Shown here: piece by piece, positions 5,927 through 13,475 of the stretch
How the letters are laid out: each line of letters begins with the position of its first letter
Position numbering within the stretch: the stretch's first letter is position 1
DNA from: an uncultured Phycisphaerales bacterium
Lineage (GTDB): Bacteria; Planctomycetota; Phycisphaerae; Phycisphaerales; UBA1924
Direction: 5' to 3'
DNA length: 18,973 bases
NCBI GenBank assembly: GCA_937879825.1
Contig: CALFMQ010000122.1
Span: 1-18,973, forward strand
Position numbers and translations under genes: made by a program
The notes under the pieces: model-generated
Told to the model about the DNA's origin: nothing
Databases searched by the model: none
What the model saw: the letters and a program-made list of their open reading frames with translations, nothing else

Positions 5927-8002
5927 ATGCCCTCTTACACGACTTCACAGATCCGCAACATTGCCCTGACCGGCCACTCCGGGGCCGGCAAGACGACGCT
6001 TGTGGAGTGCCTGATGCACCACGCCAAGGCGATCGGGCGGATGGGTTCGGTTGAGGAGGGGAACACGGTCTGCGACTACGAGCAGGAGGAGAAGGACCAC
6101 AAGCACTCGCTCTACTCGACGGTGGTGAACTTCGATTTCAACGACCACCACTTCAACCTGATCGATACGCCGGGCTTTCCGGACTTCCTGGGCCAGACGC
6201 TGAGCGTGATGCCGGCGGTGGAGACGGTGGCGATCGTGATCGGCGCGGATCGCGGGATTCAGACGACGACGCGGCGCGTGATGAGCGTGGCGTCGGATCG
6301 CAAGCTGCCGCGGATGGTGATCATCAACAAGATCGACGATCACATGGACGAGTTGGAAGGACTGCTCGCGCAGCTGCAGGAGACATTCGGGCGCGAGGTG
6401 TTGCCGGTGAACCTGCCGACGCCGGACGGGTCGGATGTGGTGGACCTGTGGGAGAAGTCGGACGGTCAGGTGGCGTTCTCATCGGTGGCGGAGGGGCACA
6501 CGGCGATCATCGATCAGGTGGTCGAGGTGGACGAGAAGCTGATGGAGTCGTACCTGTCGCAGGGTTCGCTCTCGAAGGAGCAGTTGCACGACGCGTTCGA
6601 GAAGGCGCTGCGCGAGGGGCACCTGGTGCCGGTGTTGTTCAGTTCATCGCGGACTGGCGCGGGCATCGATGACATGCTGCACATCTTCGAGGTGTTGTGC
6701 CCGTCGCCGTGCGAGGGCAACCCGCGCCCCTTCGTGCTGACGCAGGGCGGCGAGGACTCGGAGTGGTTCGCGGCGGCGGATCCGTCGAAGACGACGGTGG
6801 CGCATGTGTTCAAGGTGACGACGGATCAGTTCGTCGGGAAGCTCGCGATGGCGCGGGTGCATCAGGGGACGATCAAGGCGGGCGAGTCGCTTCACATCGG
6901 GGACTCGAAGAAGCCGGTGCGCCTGGCGCACCTCCTGAAGATCAACGGCAAGGACCACGCCGAGGTGCACGAGGCGGTGCCGGGCGACATCATCGGATTG
7001 ACGAAGATCGATGAGTTGCACCCGAACTCGGTGTTGCACGCGGGTCACGACCTGGACAATCTGCGGTTCAAGGTGATCGCGATGCCGCGCCCGATGTACG
7101 GGCTTGCGGTGGAGGCGAAGTCGCGCAACGACGAGGCGAAGGTGGGCGGGGCGCTGGCGAAGCTGGCGGAGGAGGACCCGACCTTCCATGTTGAGCGTGT
7201 CGCGGCGACGCACCAGACGGTGCTGCGCGCGATGGGCGAGTTGCACATGCGGATGATGCTGGAGCGGCTCAAGAATCGCTTCAAGCTGGAGCTGGACACG
7301 CAGCCGCCCCGGATCGCGTACGCGGAGACGATCGCGGGGAAGGCGGAAGGTCATCACCGCCACAAGAAGCAGACGGGCGGCGCGGGGCAGTTCGGCGAGG
7401 TGTACCTGCGGATCGAGCCGCTGAGCGTGAACGGTGATATCGACTCGCACGACCCGTGGGCGGGGCGCCTGGAGTTCGTTGATGAGACGGTGGGCGGATC
7501 GGTTCCGCGGCAGTTCATGCCGGCGATCGAGAAGGGCATCAAGCAGGCGATGGAGGGTGGCGCGATCGCGGGGTACCCGGTGCGTGGCGTGCGCGTGAGC
7601 GTGTACGACGGCAAGTACCACCCGGTGGACTCGAAGGAAGTCGCGTTTGTGGCGGCGGGCAAGCGTGCGTTCATCGACGCATTCAAGAAGGCGCGCCCGG
7701 TGCTGCTGGAGCCGTTCGTGGAGGTGGAGATCACCGCCCCGAACACATCGATGGGCGACATTACTTCGGACCTGTCGGGCAAGCGTGGCCAGATCGAGGA
7801 CACGCAGATCATCGCGGGCGACCTGTGCATGATTCGGGCGAAGGCGCCGCTGTCGGAGATGAACAACTACTCGTCGCAGCTCAAGAGCATGACGGGCGGG
7901 CAGGGCTCGTTCGTGATGGACTACTCGCACGACGAGCAGACGCCGCCCAATGTGCAGGCGGACATCGTGGCGCAGTTCAAGCCGCACGAGGAAGAGGATT
8001 GA
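5927..8002 (+). CDS. elongation factor G-like GTPase (EF-G2 type)
   Basis: The 691-aa product has the full EF-G domain order. The G domain shows G1 GHSGAGKT (residues 16-23), G3 DTPGF (80-84) and G4 NKID (134-137). Domain II (VAHVFKVTTDQFVGKLAMARVHQGTIKAGE), domain III (DPTFHVERVAATHQTVLRAMGELHM), domain IV (KQTGGAGQFGEVYLRIEP) and domain V (PNTSMGDITSDLSGKRGQI) follow. The switch I region reads EEKDHKHSLYSTV in place of the RGITI of canonical EF-G, which fits the EF-G2/FusA-like branch. Members of that branch are ribosome-linked GTPases whose translocase role is unproven or absent. AAGGAG lies 8 bases before the ATG. It stands alone here, without rpsL, rpsG or tuf, which also argues against it being the main EF-G. 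Confidence 0.92.
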   Translation: MPSYTTSQIRNIALTGHSGAGKTTLVECLMHHAKAIGRMGSVEEGNTVCDYEQEEKDHKHSLYSTVVNFDFNDHHFNLIDTPGFPDFLGQTLSVMPAVETVAIVIGADRGIQTTTRRVMSVASDRKLPRMVIINKIDDHMDELEGLLAQLQETFGREVLPVNLPTPDGSDVVDLWEKSDGQVAFSSVAEGHTAIIDQVVEVDEKLMESYLSQGSLSKEQLHDAFEKALREGHLVPVLFSSSRTGAGIDDMLHIFEVLCPSPCEGNPRPFVLTQGGEDSEWFAAADPSKTTVAHVFKVTTDQFVGKLAMARVHQGTIKAGESLHIGDSKKPVRLAHLLKINGKDHAEVHEAVPGDIIGLTKIDELHPNSVLHAGHDLDNLRFKVIAMPRPMYGLAVEAKSRNDEAKVGGALAKLAEEDPTFHVERVAATHQTVLRAMGELHMRMMLERLKNRFKLELDTQPPRIAYAETIAGKAEGHHRHKKQTGGAGQFGEVYLRIEPLSVNGDIDSHDPWAGRLEFVDETVGGSVPRQFMPAIEKGIKQAMEGGAIAGYPVRGVRVSVYDGKYHPVDSKEVAFVAAGKRAFIDAFKKARPVLLEPFVEVEITAPNTSMGDITSDLSGKRGQIEDTQIIAGDLCMIRAKAPLSEMNNYSSQLKSMTGGQGSFVMDYSHDEQTPPNVQADIVAQFKPHEEED

Positions 8003-8048
8003 TCACGCCCGCGCCTGAGCGGCGTGGGCTTTGTCTGGGGAGCGAACG

Positions 8049-9455
8049 ATGATGCGCATGCGCGCTGTGGTTTTCGTGCTGGCGTTGGTCGGCGTCACGA
8101 TGTTGGTCCGTTGCGCGGAGGCGCGGTACACGCCGCCGGCGGTGGCGGAGAACTTCGTCGGGCCGCAGACTCCGGAGTGGATGCCCTACGAGCCCGTTGT
8201 GGACCTGCCCGACACCCGGGCGGGGGCGCGGGTGGCGTGGCTGCTGGAGATGTTCCGTGGCGGGGAGATGGGCGCGGTGTCGGATTACGCGACGCAGCGC
8301 GTGATCGACCAGGTTGGCGAGGACGGGTTCCGCGAGTTCATCGCGCAGGGGCGCGAGGCGGCGGGGTGGATGTTCCCGACGGTGATCATCGAGTCGCAGG
8401 AGGATGCGCTGATCGCGTACCTGCGTTCGGCGGCTGACCCGGAGCGATGGGTGCTTCGTGTGACGACGACGGAGGACGAGCCGGGGAAGATCGACTCGCT
8501 GGTGTTCCAGCCCGCGCCGACGCCGGGGATCGAGCGTGCGCACGATTGGCAGACGCTCGCGGACCGGCTGGACGCGGCGGGGTATGACTACAGCGTGACG
8601 GTGTGGGAGGTCGTTGACCGCGAGGGGCAGAACGCGATCGCGCCGGTGGCGCTGATGAATGAGAAGAAGTCGCTCAATATTTCGGGCGCGATGTCTTTGT
8701 ATGTGCTGGGGGCGGTGGCGGAGAAGGTGGCGTCGGGTGATGGTTCGTGGGAGGAGATGGTGGCGATTCGCGAGTCGCTCAAGAGCGTTCCGGACTCGCC
8801 GCTCAAGCAGACGCCGGAGGGCGTGGAGCACATGGTGGCGTCGCTGGCGGGACAGATGCTGCAGGGCGATGACACGGCGACGGACCATTTGATCGACTGG
8901 GTGGGCGTGGCGCGGTTGACGACGTTTGTGGAGGGCGTGCGCACGGACTCGGCGGCGAACGGGCCGTTCCTGACGACGAAGGAGGCGTACGAGCTCAAGA
9001 TGTCGTTCGATCCGGAGTTGCAGTCGGCGTATGCGGTGGCGGATGTTGCGGGTCGGCGGGCGATGCTGGACGGGTTCGACACGATCGACGCGGAGTTGAT
9101 GAAGTTCTGGGTGAAGCCGCAGGGCGTCGACAAGGTGGGGCACTTCGCGTCGAGCCGGGAGCTGGCGTCGGTGCTTCTGTATCTTCGGAACACGGCGTTG
9201 CGGCCCGGGATGGAGGCGCTGCGGGAGATTCTGGGCGCGAATCAGCAGTTCCGCGTGGACTCTGGGCTGTGGCGTTCGATGTCGTTCTCGGCGGGGGCCG
9301 AGCCGGGCGTGCTGTGCGCGGGCGTGATGATGGAGCGGATGGACGGTCGCTGGTTCGTGGTGACGATCGTCTTCAATAACGCGGAGACGCCGCTGGTCCC
9401 GGATGAGACCTCGCCGTTGATGCTGGCGCTGATCGAGTTATTGCAGCGTCAATAA
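8049..9455 (+). CDS. exported class A beta-lactamase-like (ORF12-type) protein with lost catalytic motifs
   Basis: The predicted 468-aa product begins with a signal peptide (MRMRAVVFVLALVGVTMLV). Its C-terminal two thirds follow the serine beta-lactamase-like/ORF12 pattern: LYVLGAVAEKV after motif 1, TATDHLIDWVG after motif 2, FLTTKEAYELK, and AEPGVLCAGVMME after motif 3. At each catalytic motif the expected residues are missing. Aligned on LYVLGA, SxxK reads GAMS (213-216). SDN reads GDD (273-275). K-[T/G]-G reads SAG (414-416). This suggests a non-catalytic member, perhaps a binding or scaffold protein in the cell envelope. I chose the ATG at 8049 because GGGGAG precedes it at a good distance; a TTG start at 8031 is possible but weaker. 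It follows the EF-G2 gene by 46 bp and is converged upon by the MshEN gene. Confidence 0.85.
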   Translation: MMRMRAVVFVLALVGVTMLVRCAEARYTPPAVAENFVGPQTPEWMPYEPVVDLPDTRAGARVAWLLEMFRGGEMGAVSDYATQRVIDQVGEDGFREFIAQGREAAGWMFPTVIIESQEDALIAYLRSAADPERWVLRVTTTEDEPGKIDSLVFQPAPTPGIERAHDWQTLADRLDAAGYDYSVTVWEVVDREGQNAIAPVALMNEKKSLNISGAMSLYVLGAVAEKVASGDGSWEEMVAIRESLKSVPDSPLKQTPEGVEHMVASLAGQMLQGDDTATDHLIDWVGVARLTTFVEGVRTDSAANGPFLTTKEAYELKMSFDPELQSAYAVADVAGRRAMLDGFDTIDAELMKFWVKPQGVDKVGHFASSRELASVLLYLRNTALRPGMEALREILGANQQFRVDSGLWRSMSFSAGAEPGVLCAGVMMERMDGRWFVVTIVFNNAETPLVPDETSPLMLALIELLQRQ

Positions 9456-9500
9456 ACGCAAGCACCCGCGCCGGAGTCGTGGCGCGGGTGTGCGTTGCGG
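9456..9500. terminator. bidirectional intrinsic terminator
   Basis: CACCCGCGCC (9463-9472), loop GGAGTCGT, GGCGCGGGTG (9481-9490) is a perfect 10-bp stem between the convergent ends of the beta-lactamase-like gene and the MshEN gene. Flanking GCAA/TTGC bases extend the stem with a small bulge. Read on the minus strand, the stem is followed by TTTATT, so it fits best as the terminator of the MshEN gene. Confidence 0.75.
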
Positions 9501-9524
9501 GAGTGTGTTTCGTTGCGTGGGGGG

Positions 9525-10046
9525 TCAGGCGGCGAGCATGTCGTCGGGGTCGTATCCGACGAGCGCGGGCGCATCGGTGGTTTCTTCGGGGAGCGAGTCG
9601 GGCCCGAGGCCGCCCATGGGGTAGTGCTCGGCGAGCGCTTCGCCCAGCATGCGGCGCTCGGTGATGACGAGGTAGCAGGGGTGGTTGACGCAGCGCGACG
9701 CGAAGCGGAGCGCGCGGGGGAGTTGCTTTTTGAGTGTGGCGAGCATGAGTTCGCCGTTCTCGAAGCGGAGGGGGAAGACGCAGAACTGCCAGGCCTGCCT
9801 GCGGTCGACGGCGGCGAGCGCATCGGGCTCCTTGCGTTCGATGCGGACATCGATGTGCTCGGTGATGGCGGCGTATTGCTCGGCCCAGGCGCGTTCGACG
9901 GCGTTGGGCGAAAGGCCGAATATCTGTTCGGCGAGCAGGCCGAACGGGCGTTGCAATGAGCGCTGGGTCATGAGGATCTGGTTGACCTGCGACTCGGTGA
10001 GCACACCCTGGCGAATCAGTATTTCACCCAAACGGATCGCCGCCAT
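9525..10046 (-). CDS. stand-alone MshEN / GspE N-terminal domain protein, possible c-di-GMP receptor
   Basis: The 173-aa product corresponds to the N-terminal (T2SSE_N/MshEN) domain of type II secretion and pilus ATPases, but no ATPase domain follows. The first motif of the c-di-GMP-binding pattern is intact: R5-L6-G7, L10-I11, G14-V15-L16, V21, L25 and Q28. A second, weaker copy runs from about residue 33 to 57 (FGLLAEQ..GLSPNAVERAWAEQ). The remainder (AWQFCVFPLRFENGELMLAT) matches the second half of the domain, and the last about 30 residues are acidic. The ATG at 10046 has AAGGAG 6 bases upstream; the longer open frame to 10388 is Arg/Ala-rich and not protein-like. Ligand binding is inferred from MshE. 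The partner is unknown, as no secretion or pilus gene is in view. Confidence 0.85.
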   Translation of the reverse strand: MAAIRLGEILIRQGVLTESQVNQILMTQRSLQRPFGLLAEQIFGLSPNAVERAWAEQYAAITEHIDVRIERKEPDALAAVDRRQAWQFCVFPLRFENGELMLATLKKQLPRALRFASRCVNHPCYLVITERRMLGEALAEHYPMGGLGPDSLPEETTDAPALVGYDPDDMLAA

Positions 10047-10428
10047 GAGGAACTCCTTGTTTGATGCACCCTTGCGCGACGGGCTCACACACCGGTCGGC
10101 AGTGCGGGATCGACCTGATCCGGCGCGTGCCGCAGCGCGTGGGTTGGTTGACGCTGAAATCGCGCTCTGCGCGCGGGATACGCCGGTGCGCGCGCGACAG
10201 GCGTTGCGAGGGGCGAAACGCGATGTGCGCGCGCGAATCTTTCTCGATTCGGCTTGCATCGGGGGTCGGCGGATGCGATGGGATCGGGCGGGGCCGGGGG
10301 CTCCGGGGGCATTCTCCGGGGCGGTAGTGGCGGGGTGATCGAAACCGCGGCGGTCGTTGGGCGTACAGTCATTGGACCGACCGCCCATAACCCCCCTTTA
10401 TTCCGCACCTGGTGGTCCGGGAGGCGAC
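10047..10428. other. intergenic region between divergent MshEN and MoxR genes, with a 12-bp direct repeat
   Basis: No gene is supported here. Divergent promoters for the two flanking genes must lie in this stretch. GTGCGCGCGCGA occurs at 10186-10197 and again at 10225-10236, 39 bp apart. CGAATC-TTTCTC-GATTCG forms a small hairpin at 10234-10251 overlapping the second copy. I could not place a convincing sigma-70 type promoter for either gene; TTGGAC at 10373-10378 with CTTTAT 18 bp later is a weak candidate for MoxR. Confidence 0.5.
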
Positions 10429-11454
10429 ATGACACGAGACGATGGCGGCATGCCGACGATCGCGGACCTGGACTCGCTGGCGACGCGGTATGCGCAGCTG
10501 AAGGAGCAGGTGCGCCGTGTGGTGGTGGGCCAGCACGAGACGGTGGAGCACTTGCTGGTCGCGGTGTTCTGCCAGGGGCACACGCTGATTATCGGCGTGC
10601 CGGGTCTGGCCAAGACGATGCTGGTGCGGACGCTTGCTTCGAGTCTGGCGCTGGAGTTCCGGCGGATTCAGTTCACGCCGGACATGATGCCGAGCGACAT
10701 CCTGGGCGCGGAGTTGATTCAGACGGACCCGGTGACGAGTCAGCGCCGGATGCAGTTTGTGCCGGGCCCGGTGTTCGCGAACATCGTGCTGGCGGACGAG
10801 ATCAACCGGACGCCGCCCAAGACGCAGGCGGCGCTGCTCGAGGCGATGGCGGAGCGGCAGGTGTCGGTTGGGGGTGTGACGAGGCCGCTCGATCCGCCGT
10901 TCATCGTGGTGGCGACGCAGAACCCGATCGAGCAGGAGGGGACGTATCCGCTGCCCGAGGCGCAGCTGGATCGGTTCATGTTTGCGCTGAAGATGGATTA
11001 CCCGACGGTGCAGGAGGAGCGGTACATCGTCGGGCAGAGCGAGGAGATCAGCGCGCGGACGGCGGAGGTGCGTCCGTTGTTCGACGGGCATGAGTTGGTG
11101 CGGTTGCGGCGCGCGATCGGTCGCGTGCCGGTGAGCGAGCACGTGGTGGAGTACGCGGTGTCGCTAGCGCGTGCGACGCGGCCCGATGATGCGTCGTGCC
11201 CGGCGTCGGTCTCGAAGTACATCGCGTGGGGCGCTGGGCCGCGGACGGGGCAGGCGTTGATTCTGGGCGCGCGGTGTCTGGCGGCGCTGGAGGGTCAGCC
11301 GACGCCCGGAGCGGAGCACGTGATGCGGATCGCGCCGGCGGTGCTGCGTCATCGGCTGGTGCTGAACTACACGGCGAGCGCGGAGCGGGTTGGCACCGAG
11401 GAGGTGCTGGCGCGTCTGCTGAAGTCGGTGGGGCAGCCGGCGTACAAGAGTTGA
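10429..11454 (+). CDS. MoxR-family AAA+ ATPase
   Basis: The 341-aa protein is a typical MoxR ATPase. The Walker A variant GVPGLAKT lies at residues 56-63 and the Walker B stretch IVLADEINR at 119-127. They are followed by PPKTQAALLEAMAERQV, the sensor 1 strand FIVVATQNP, EGTYPLPEAQLDRF, and a helical lid with APAVLRHRLVLNY. MoxR proteins act as chaperone-like ATPases that mature or insert partner proteins, often VWA-domain ones. The ATG at 10429 follows GGGAGG. The usual DUF58 partner gene is not next to it. An FHA gene follows after 27 bp and then an SGNH hydrolase gene, which suggests an operon with a different substrate or that the DUF58/VWA genes lie elsewhere. Confidence 0.93.
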   Translation: MTRDDGGMPTIADLDSLATRYAQLKEQVRRVVVGQHETVEHLLVAVFCQGHTLIIGVPGLAKTMLVRTLASSLALEFRRIQFTPDMMPSDILGAELIQTDPVTSQRRMQFVPGPVFANIVLADEINRTPPKTQAALLEAMAERQVSVGGVTRPLDPPFIVVATQNPIEQEGTYPLPEAQLDRFMFALKMDYPTVQEERYIVGQSEEISARTAEVRPLFDGHELVRLRRAIGRVPVSEHVVEYAVSLARATRPDDASCPASVSKYIAWGAGPRTGQALILGARCLAALEGQPTPGAEHVMRIAPAVLRHRLVLNYTASAERVGTEEVLARLLKSVGQPAYKS

Positions 11455-11481
11455 CGGTTTCGGTGGGGTTCGGAGGCGGCG

Positions 11482-11874
11482 ATGTTTGACCTGACGATCA
11501 GGACGGAGGACGGGAGGGTGCTGCGGCGTCTCGAGGTGGATGTGGTGCGACCGATCCGGATCGGGCGGGGGACGGACTGCGAGATTCGCGTGGCGATTCC
11601 TTCGGTGTCGCGGCATCACGCGGAGTTGCGTGCGGGGGGGCCGAGCGGGGTGGTGATTCGGGATACGGGCTCGACGCACGGGTGCCTGGTGGGGGGGCGG
11701 CCGGTGCGGGAGCTGGCGGTGACGCCGGGGCTCGAGGTGAAGCTGGGGGGTGCGGTGCTGCGGTTTGACCGGACGGAGGACCGGATCGCGTCGGAGATCG
11801 CGGGCTCGATCGCGGACGACGATGAGGATGGGGATGAGCCGCCCACCATTATCGGCACGGCGGATACGCAATAG
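11482..11874 (+). CDS. FHA-domain protein
   Basis: This 130-aa cytoplasmic protein is essentially one FHA domain, a reader of phosphothreonine peptides. The signature pieces are RIGRG (26-30), SVSRHHAEL (41-49) and DTGSTHG (61-67), where His66 stands in place of the usual Asn of GSTNG. The domain ends near residue 95. An acidic tail DDDEDGDEPPTIIGTADTQ follows, with a threonine after the acidic run that could be a kinase target. GGAGG lies just before the start. It sits 27 bp after moxR and directly before the SGNH gene, in the same reading frame and separated from it only by a TAG. A Ser/Thr kinase partner is expected from family knowledge but is not in the window. Confidence 0.9.
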   Translation: MFDLTIRTEDGRVLRRLEVDVVRPIRIGRGTDCEIRVAIPSVSRHHAELRAGGPSGVVIRDTGSTHGCLVGGRPVRELAVTPGLEVKLGGAVLRFDRTEDRIASEIAGSIADDDEDGDEPPTIIGTADTQ

Positions 11875-13260
11875 GTGTTCTTGACGGGGGGCGATGCGGT
11901 GGCATCGTTGAGGGTAAGCGGACCGGGGTTTGTGAGGTATTGCTTGAGAGACTGCGAGCGCGGGCGATTGGGCGGTTGGCTGCGCGCTTCGGCGTTGGCT
12001 GTCATCGGCGCGGTCGTTTCGATGGCGGGCGCGGGCGGCGGTGATTGCGATCTGGAGTCGCCGCGGCCGCTGGTGTTCGGCATCGATGAGGCGACGGCGC
12101 GCTTCTACAACGAACTGGCGCAGGGGCGCGAGGCGAGCGTGATGATCGTGGGCGACTCGATCAGTTATCGCGCCAACTCGTACAACTGGTTCCTGCGCGA
12201 TCATCTGCACACGGTGTTCGGCAATGGGGGCGAGGGGTACTTCGCGATCGGTGACGGGTTCTCGAAGTCGCCCAACGGGAACTCGGCGCGGCCGGGGCAG
12301 TTGATGCGCGAGCAGGACTTGTCTCCGGACAACATCCCGGCGGTGACGAACCTGTCGGGGAATGTGCGATGGCTGGCGGCGAACTCGGCGCGTCCGCTGC
12401 CGTGGGGCGCGTGGTCGCCGGATGGGATCTACACGCACATCGACGGCCCCGGCGCGATCGAGCTGGACTTCTACGGGACGAGCGCGACGCTCCATTACCT
12501 GCGGATTCCGGATGGTGCGGCGTTCCGGATGTGGTGCAACGGGAACTACCTGGGGCTGTTCTCGGCGGCGACGCCCGTCGGCGGGCGGCAGTTGCCGGCG
12601 AGCGCGTGGGCCGCACCTTTGCGCGGGGGCGAGCGGGCGGTGATCAGGCCTGCTCCGCTGACGGCGGATGAGTTCGCGGCGCGCGTGCGGCATGCGTCGA
12701 TCGATTTCGATACCGGTGCGCTCGACAACGACACGCTCAACACGGTGCGGATCGAGTGGGCGGGCGGCGGGCTGTTGCAGTTGAACGGGATGGAGATGCG
12801 ATCGGGCGTCGCGGGCGCTTCGTACATTCGCGTGGCGCGGGGCGGGCAGGGGCCGCGGGACTTCCTGGGCGGTGTGAACAAGGTCGTGGGCGCGCAGTTG
12901 ATCGCGATGCGGCCGGATCTGCTCATTGTGATGCTGGACTGGAGTTCGTACGACGAGCGTGAGACCTTCGAGGCGGACACGAACGCGCTGCTGGACTTCT
13001 ATCAGAAGGCGCTGCCCGACACGCCGATCATTCTGATGACGCATCACCCGTTCATCACGGACATCGAGTTGGAGGCGGACCTGTACCGCAAGATCGCGTG
13101 CGAGCGCGGGATCGGGTACATCAACCTGTTCGATCTGTTCTCGGGGTGGTCGGAGATGTGGTCGCTGGGGTTCATGTTCGACTCGACGCACCTGACGGCG
13201 ACGGGCGGGGCGTGGTTCGGCGCGTATGTGTTTGATGTGCTGACCACGCCGCTGAACTGA
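11875..13260 (+). CDS. secreted SGNH/GDSL-type hydrolase with inserted beta-sandwich region
   Basis: The frame gives up to 461 aa. The first SGNH block is VMIVGDSISYR, with the candidate nucleophile Ser95 (12157-12159), and the last is FDSTHLTATGG, with Asp (13180) and His (13189). Between them lies a long beta-rich segment (IELDFYGTSATLHYL..NTVRIEWAGGGLLQLNGMEM), probably an inserted jelly-roll-like domain, as in some carbohydrate or peptidoglycan O-acetyl esterases. Block III reads LDWSSYDER, so the usual Asn of 'GxND' seems replaced. A signal peptide is visible (WLRASALAVIGAVVSMAGA). The start is uncertain: GTG 11875 touches the FHA stop, while TTG at 11944, preceded by GAGG, gives a cleaner signal peptide and 438 aa. 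Likely co-transcribed with moxR and the FHA gene; the substrate is unknown. Confidence 0.8.
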   Translation: MFLTGGDAVASLRVSGPGFVRYCLRDCERGRLGGWLRASALAVIGAVVSMAGAGGGDCDLESPRPLVFGIDEATARFYNELAQGREASVMIVGDSISYRANSYNWFLRDHLHTVFGNGGEGYFAIGDGFSKSPNGNSARPGQLMREQDLSPDNIPAVTNLSGNVRWLAANSARPLPWGAWSPDGIYTHIDGPGAIELDFYGTSATLHYLRIPDGAAFRMWCNGNYLGLFSAATPVGGRQLPASAWAAPLRGGERAVIRPAPLTADEFAARVRHASIDFDTGALDNDTLNTVRIEWAGGGLLQLNGMEMRSGVAGASYIRVARGGQGPRDFLGGVNKVVGAQLIAMRPDLLIVMLDWSSYDERETFEADTNALLDFYQKALPDTPIILMTHHPFITDIELEADLYRKIACERGIGYINLFDLFSGWSEMWSLGFMFDSTHLTATGGAWFGAYVFDVLTTPLN

Positions 13261-13302
13261 GCGCGGGTTGTCTACCGGGGATTACCCCTTTGGATGGGGG
13301 GG

Positions 13303-13332
13303 TTGCACGACTCGGCGGGGCGGGGCAAGAAT
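13303..13332 (+). promoter_or_regulatory. candidate promoter upstream of nupC
   Basis: TTGCAC (13303-13308) and AAGAAT (13327-13332) are separated by 18 bp. The match to sigma-70 consensus is only moderate. Transcription would start near 13339 and soon meet the terminator hairpin at 13408-13435. Confidence 0.35.
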
Positions 13333-13407
13333 GACCGGCGATAGCGAGACCCCGGAGTGGCCGGCGCGGGGCGAGCGACACGGCCCGCCGGGGCGTATCT
13401 CCTCCAG

Positions 13408-13442
13408 GCGACCGAGGCGGACCCGTCTCGGTCGCTTTGTTT
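13408..13442 (+). terminator. intrinsic terminator, 33 bp before nupC
   Basis: GCGACCGAG (13408-13416), loop GCGGACCCGT, CTCGGTCGC (13427-13435), then TTTGTTT. The 9-bp perfect stem with a T-rich tail is a textbook intrinsic terminator. It may end the SGNH transcript, whose stop codon lies about 150 bp upstream, or a short RNA begun near 13339, or it may serve as an attenuator for nupC. Confidence 0.8.
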
Positions 13443-13475
13443 CCAGACGGGCGAGGTTGTGGTAGATGAGCGTGC

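Noticed and set aside
5854..6054. Small plus-strand frame overlapping the EF-G2 start.
   Set aside because: It mostly reads the EF-G2 gene in another frame and has no recognisable features; EF-G2 has a clear Shine-Dalgarno sequence and motifs.
8049..9455. Antibiotic-resistance beta-lactamase.
   Set aside because: The catalytic Ser, Lys and KTG residues are missing at the aligned positions, so hydrolysis of beta-lactams is not supported.
907..11874. TAG reassigned as a sense codon (two in-frame TAG codons, at 907 and between the FHA and SGNH genes at 11872).
   Set aside because: The UPF0316 gene ends naturally at TAG. The FHA protein is complete at its TAG, and the following SGNH protein carries its own signal peptide, so fusion is not expected. 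Other genes use TGA and TAA normally.
11164..13191. Very long open frame on the minus strand opposite the MoxR, FHA and SGNH genes.
   Set aside because: It is Arg/His/Pro-rich low-complexity protein typical of antisense frames in GC-rich DNA, and the plus-strand genes show clear domains.
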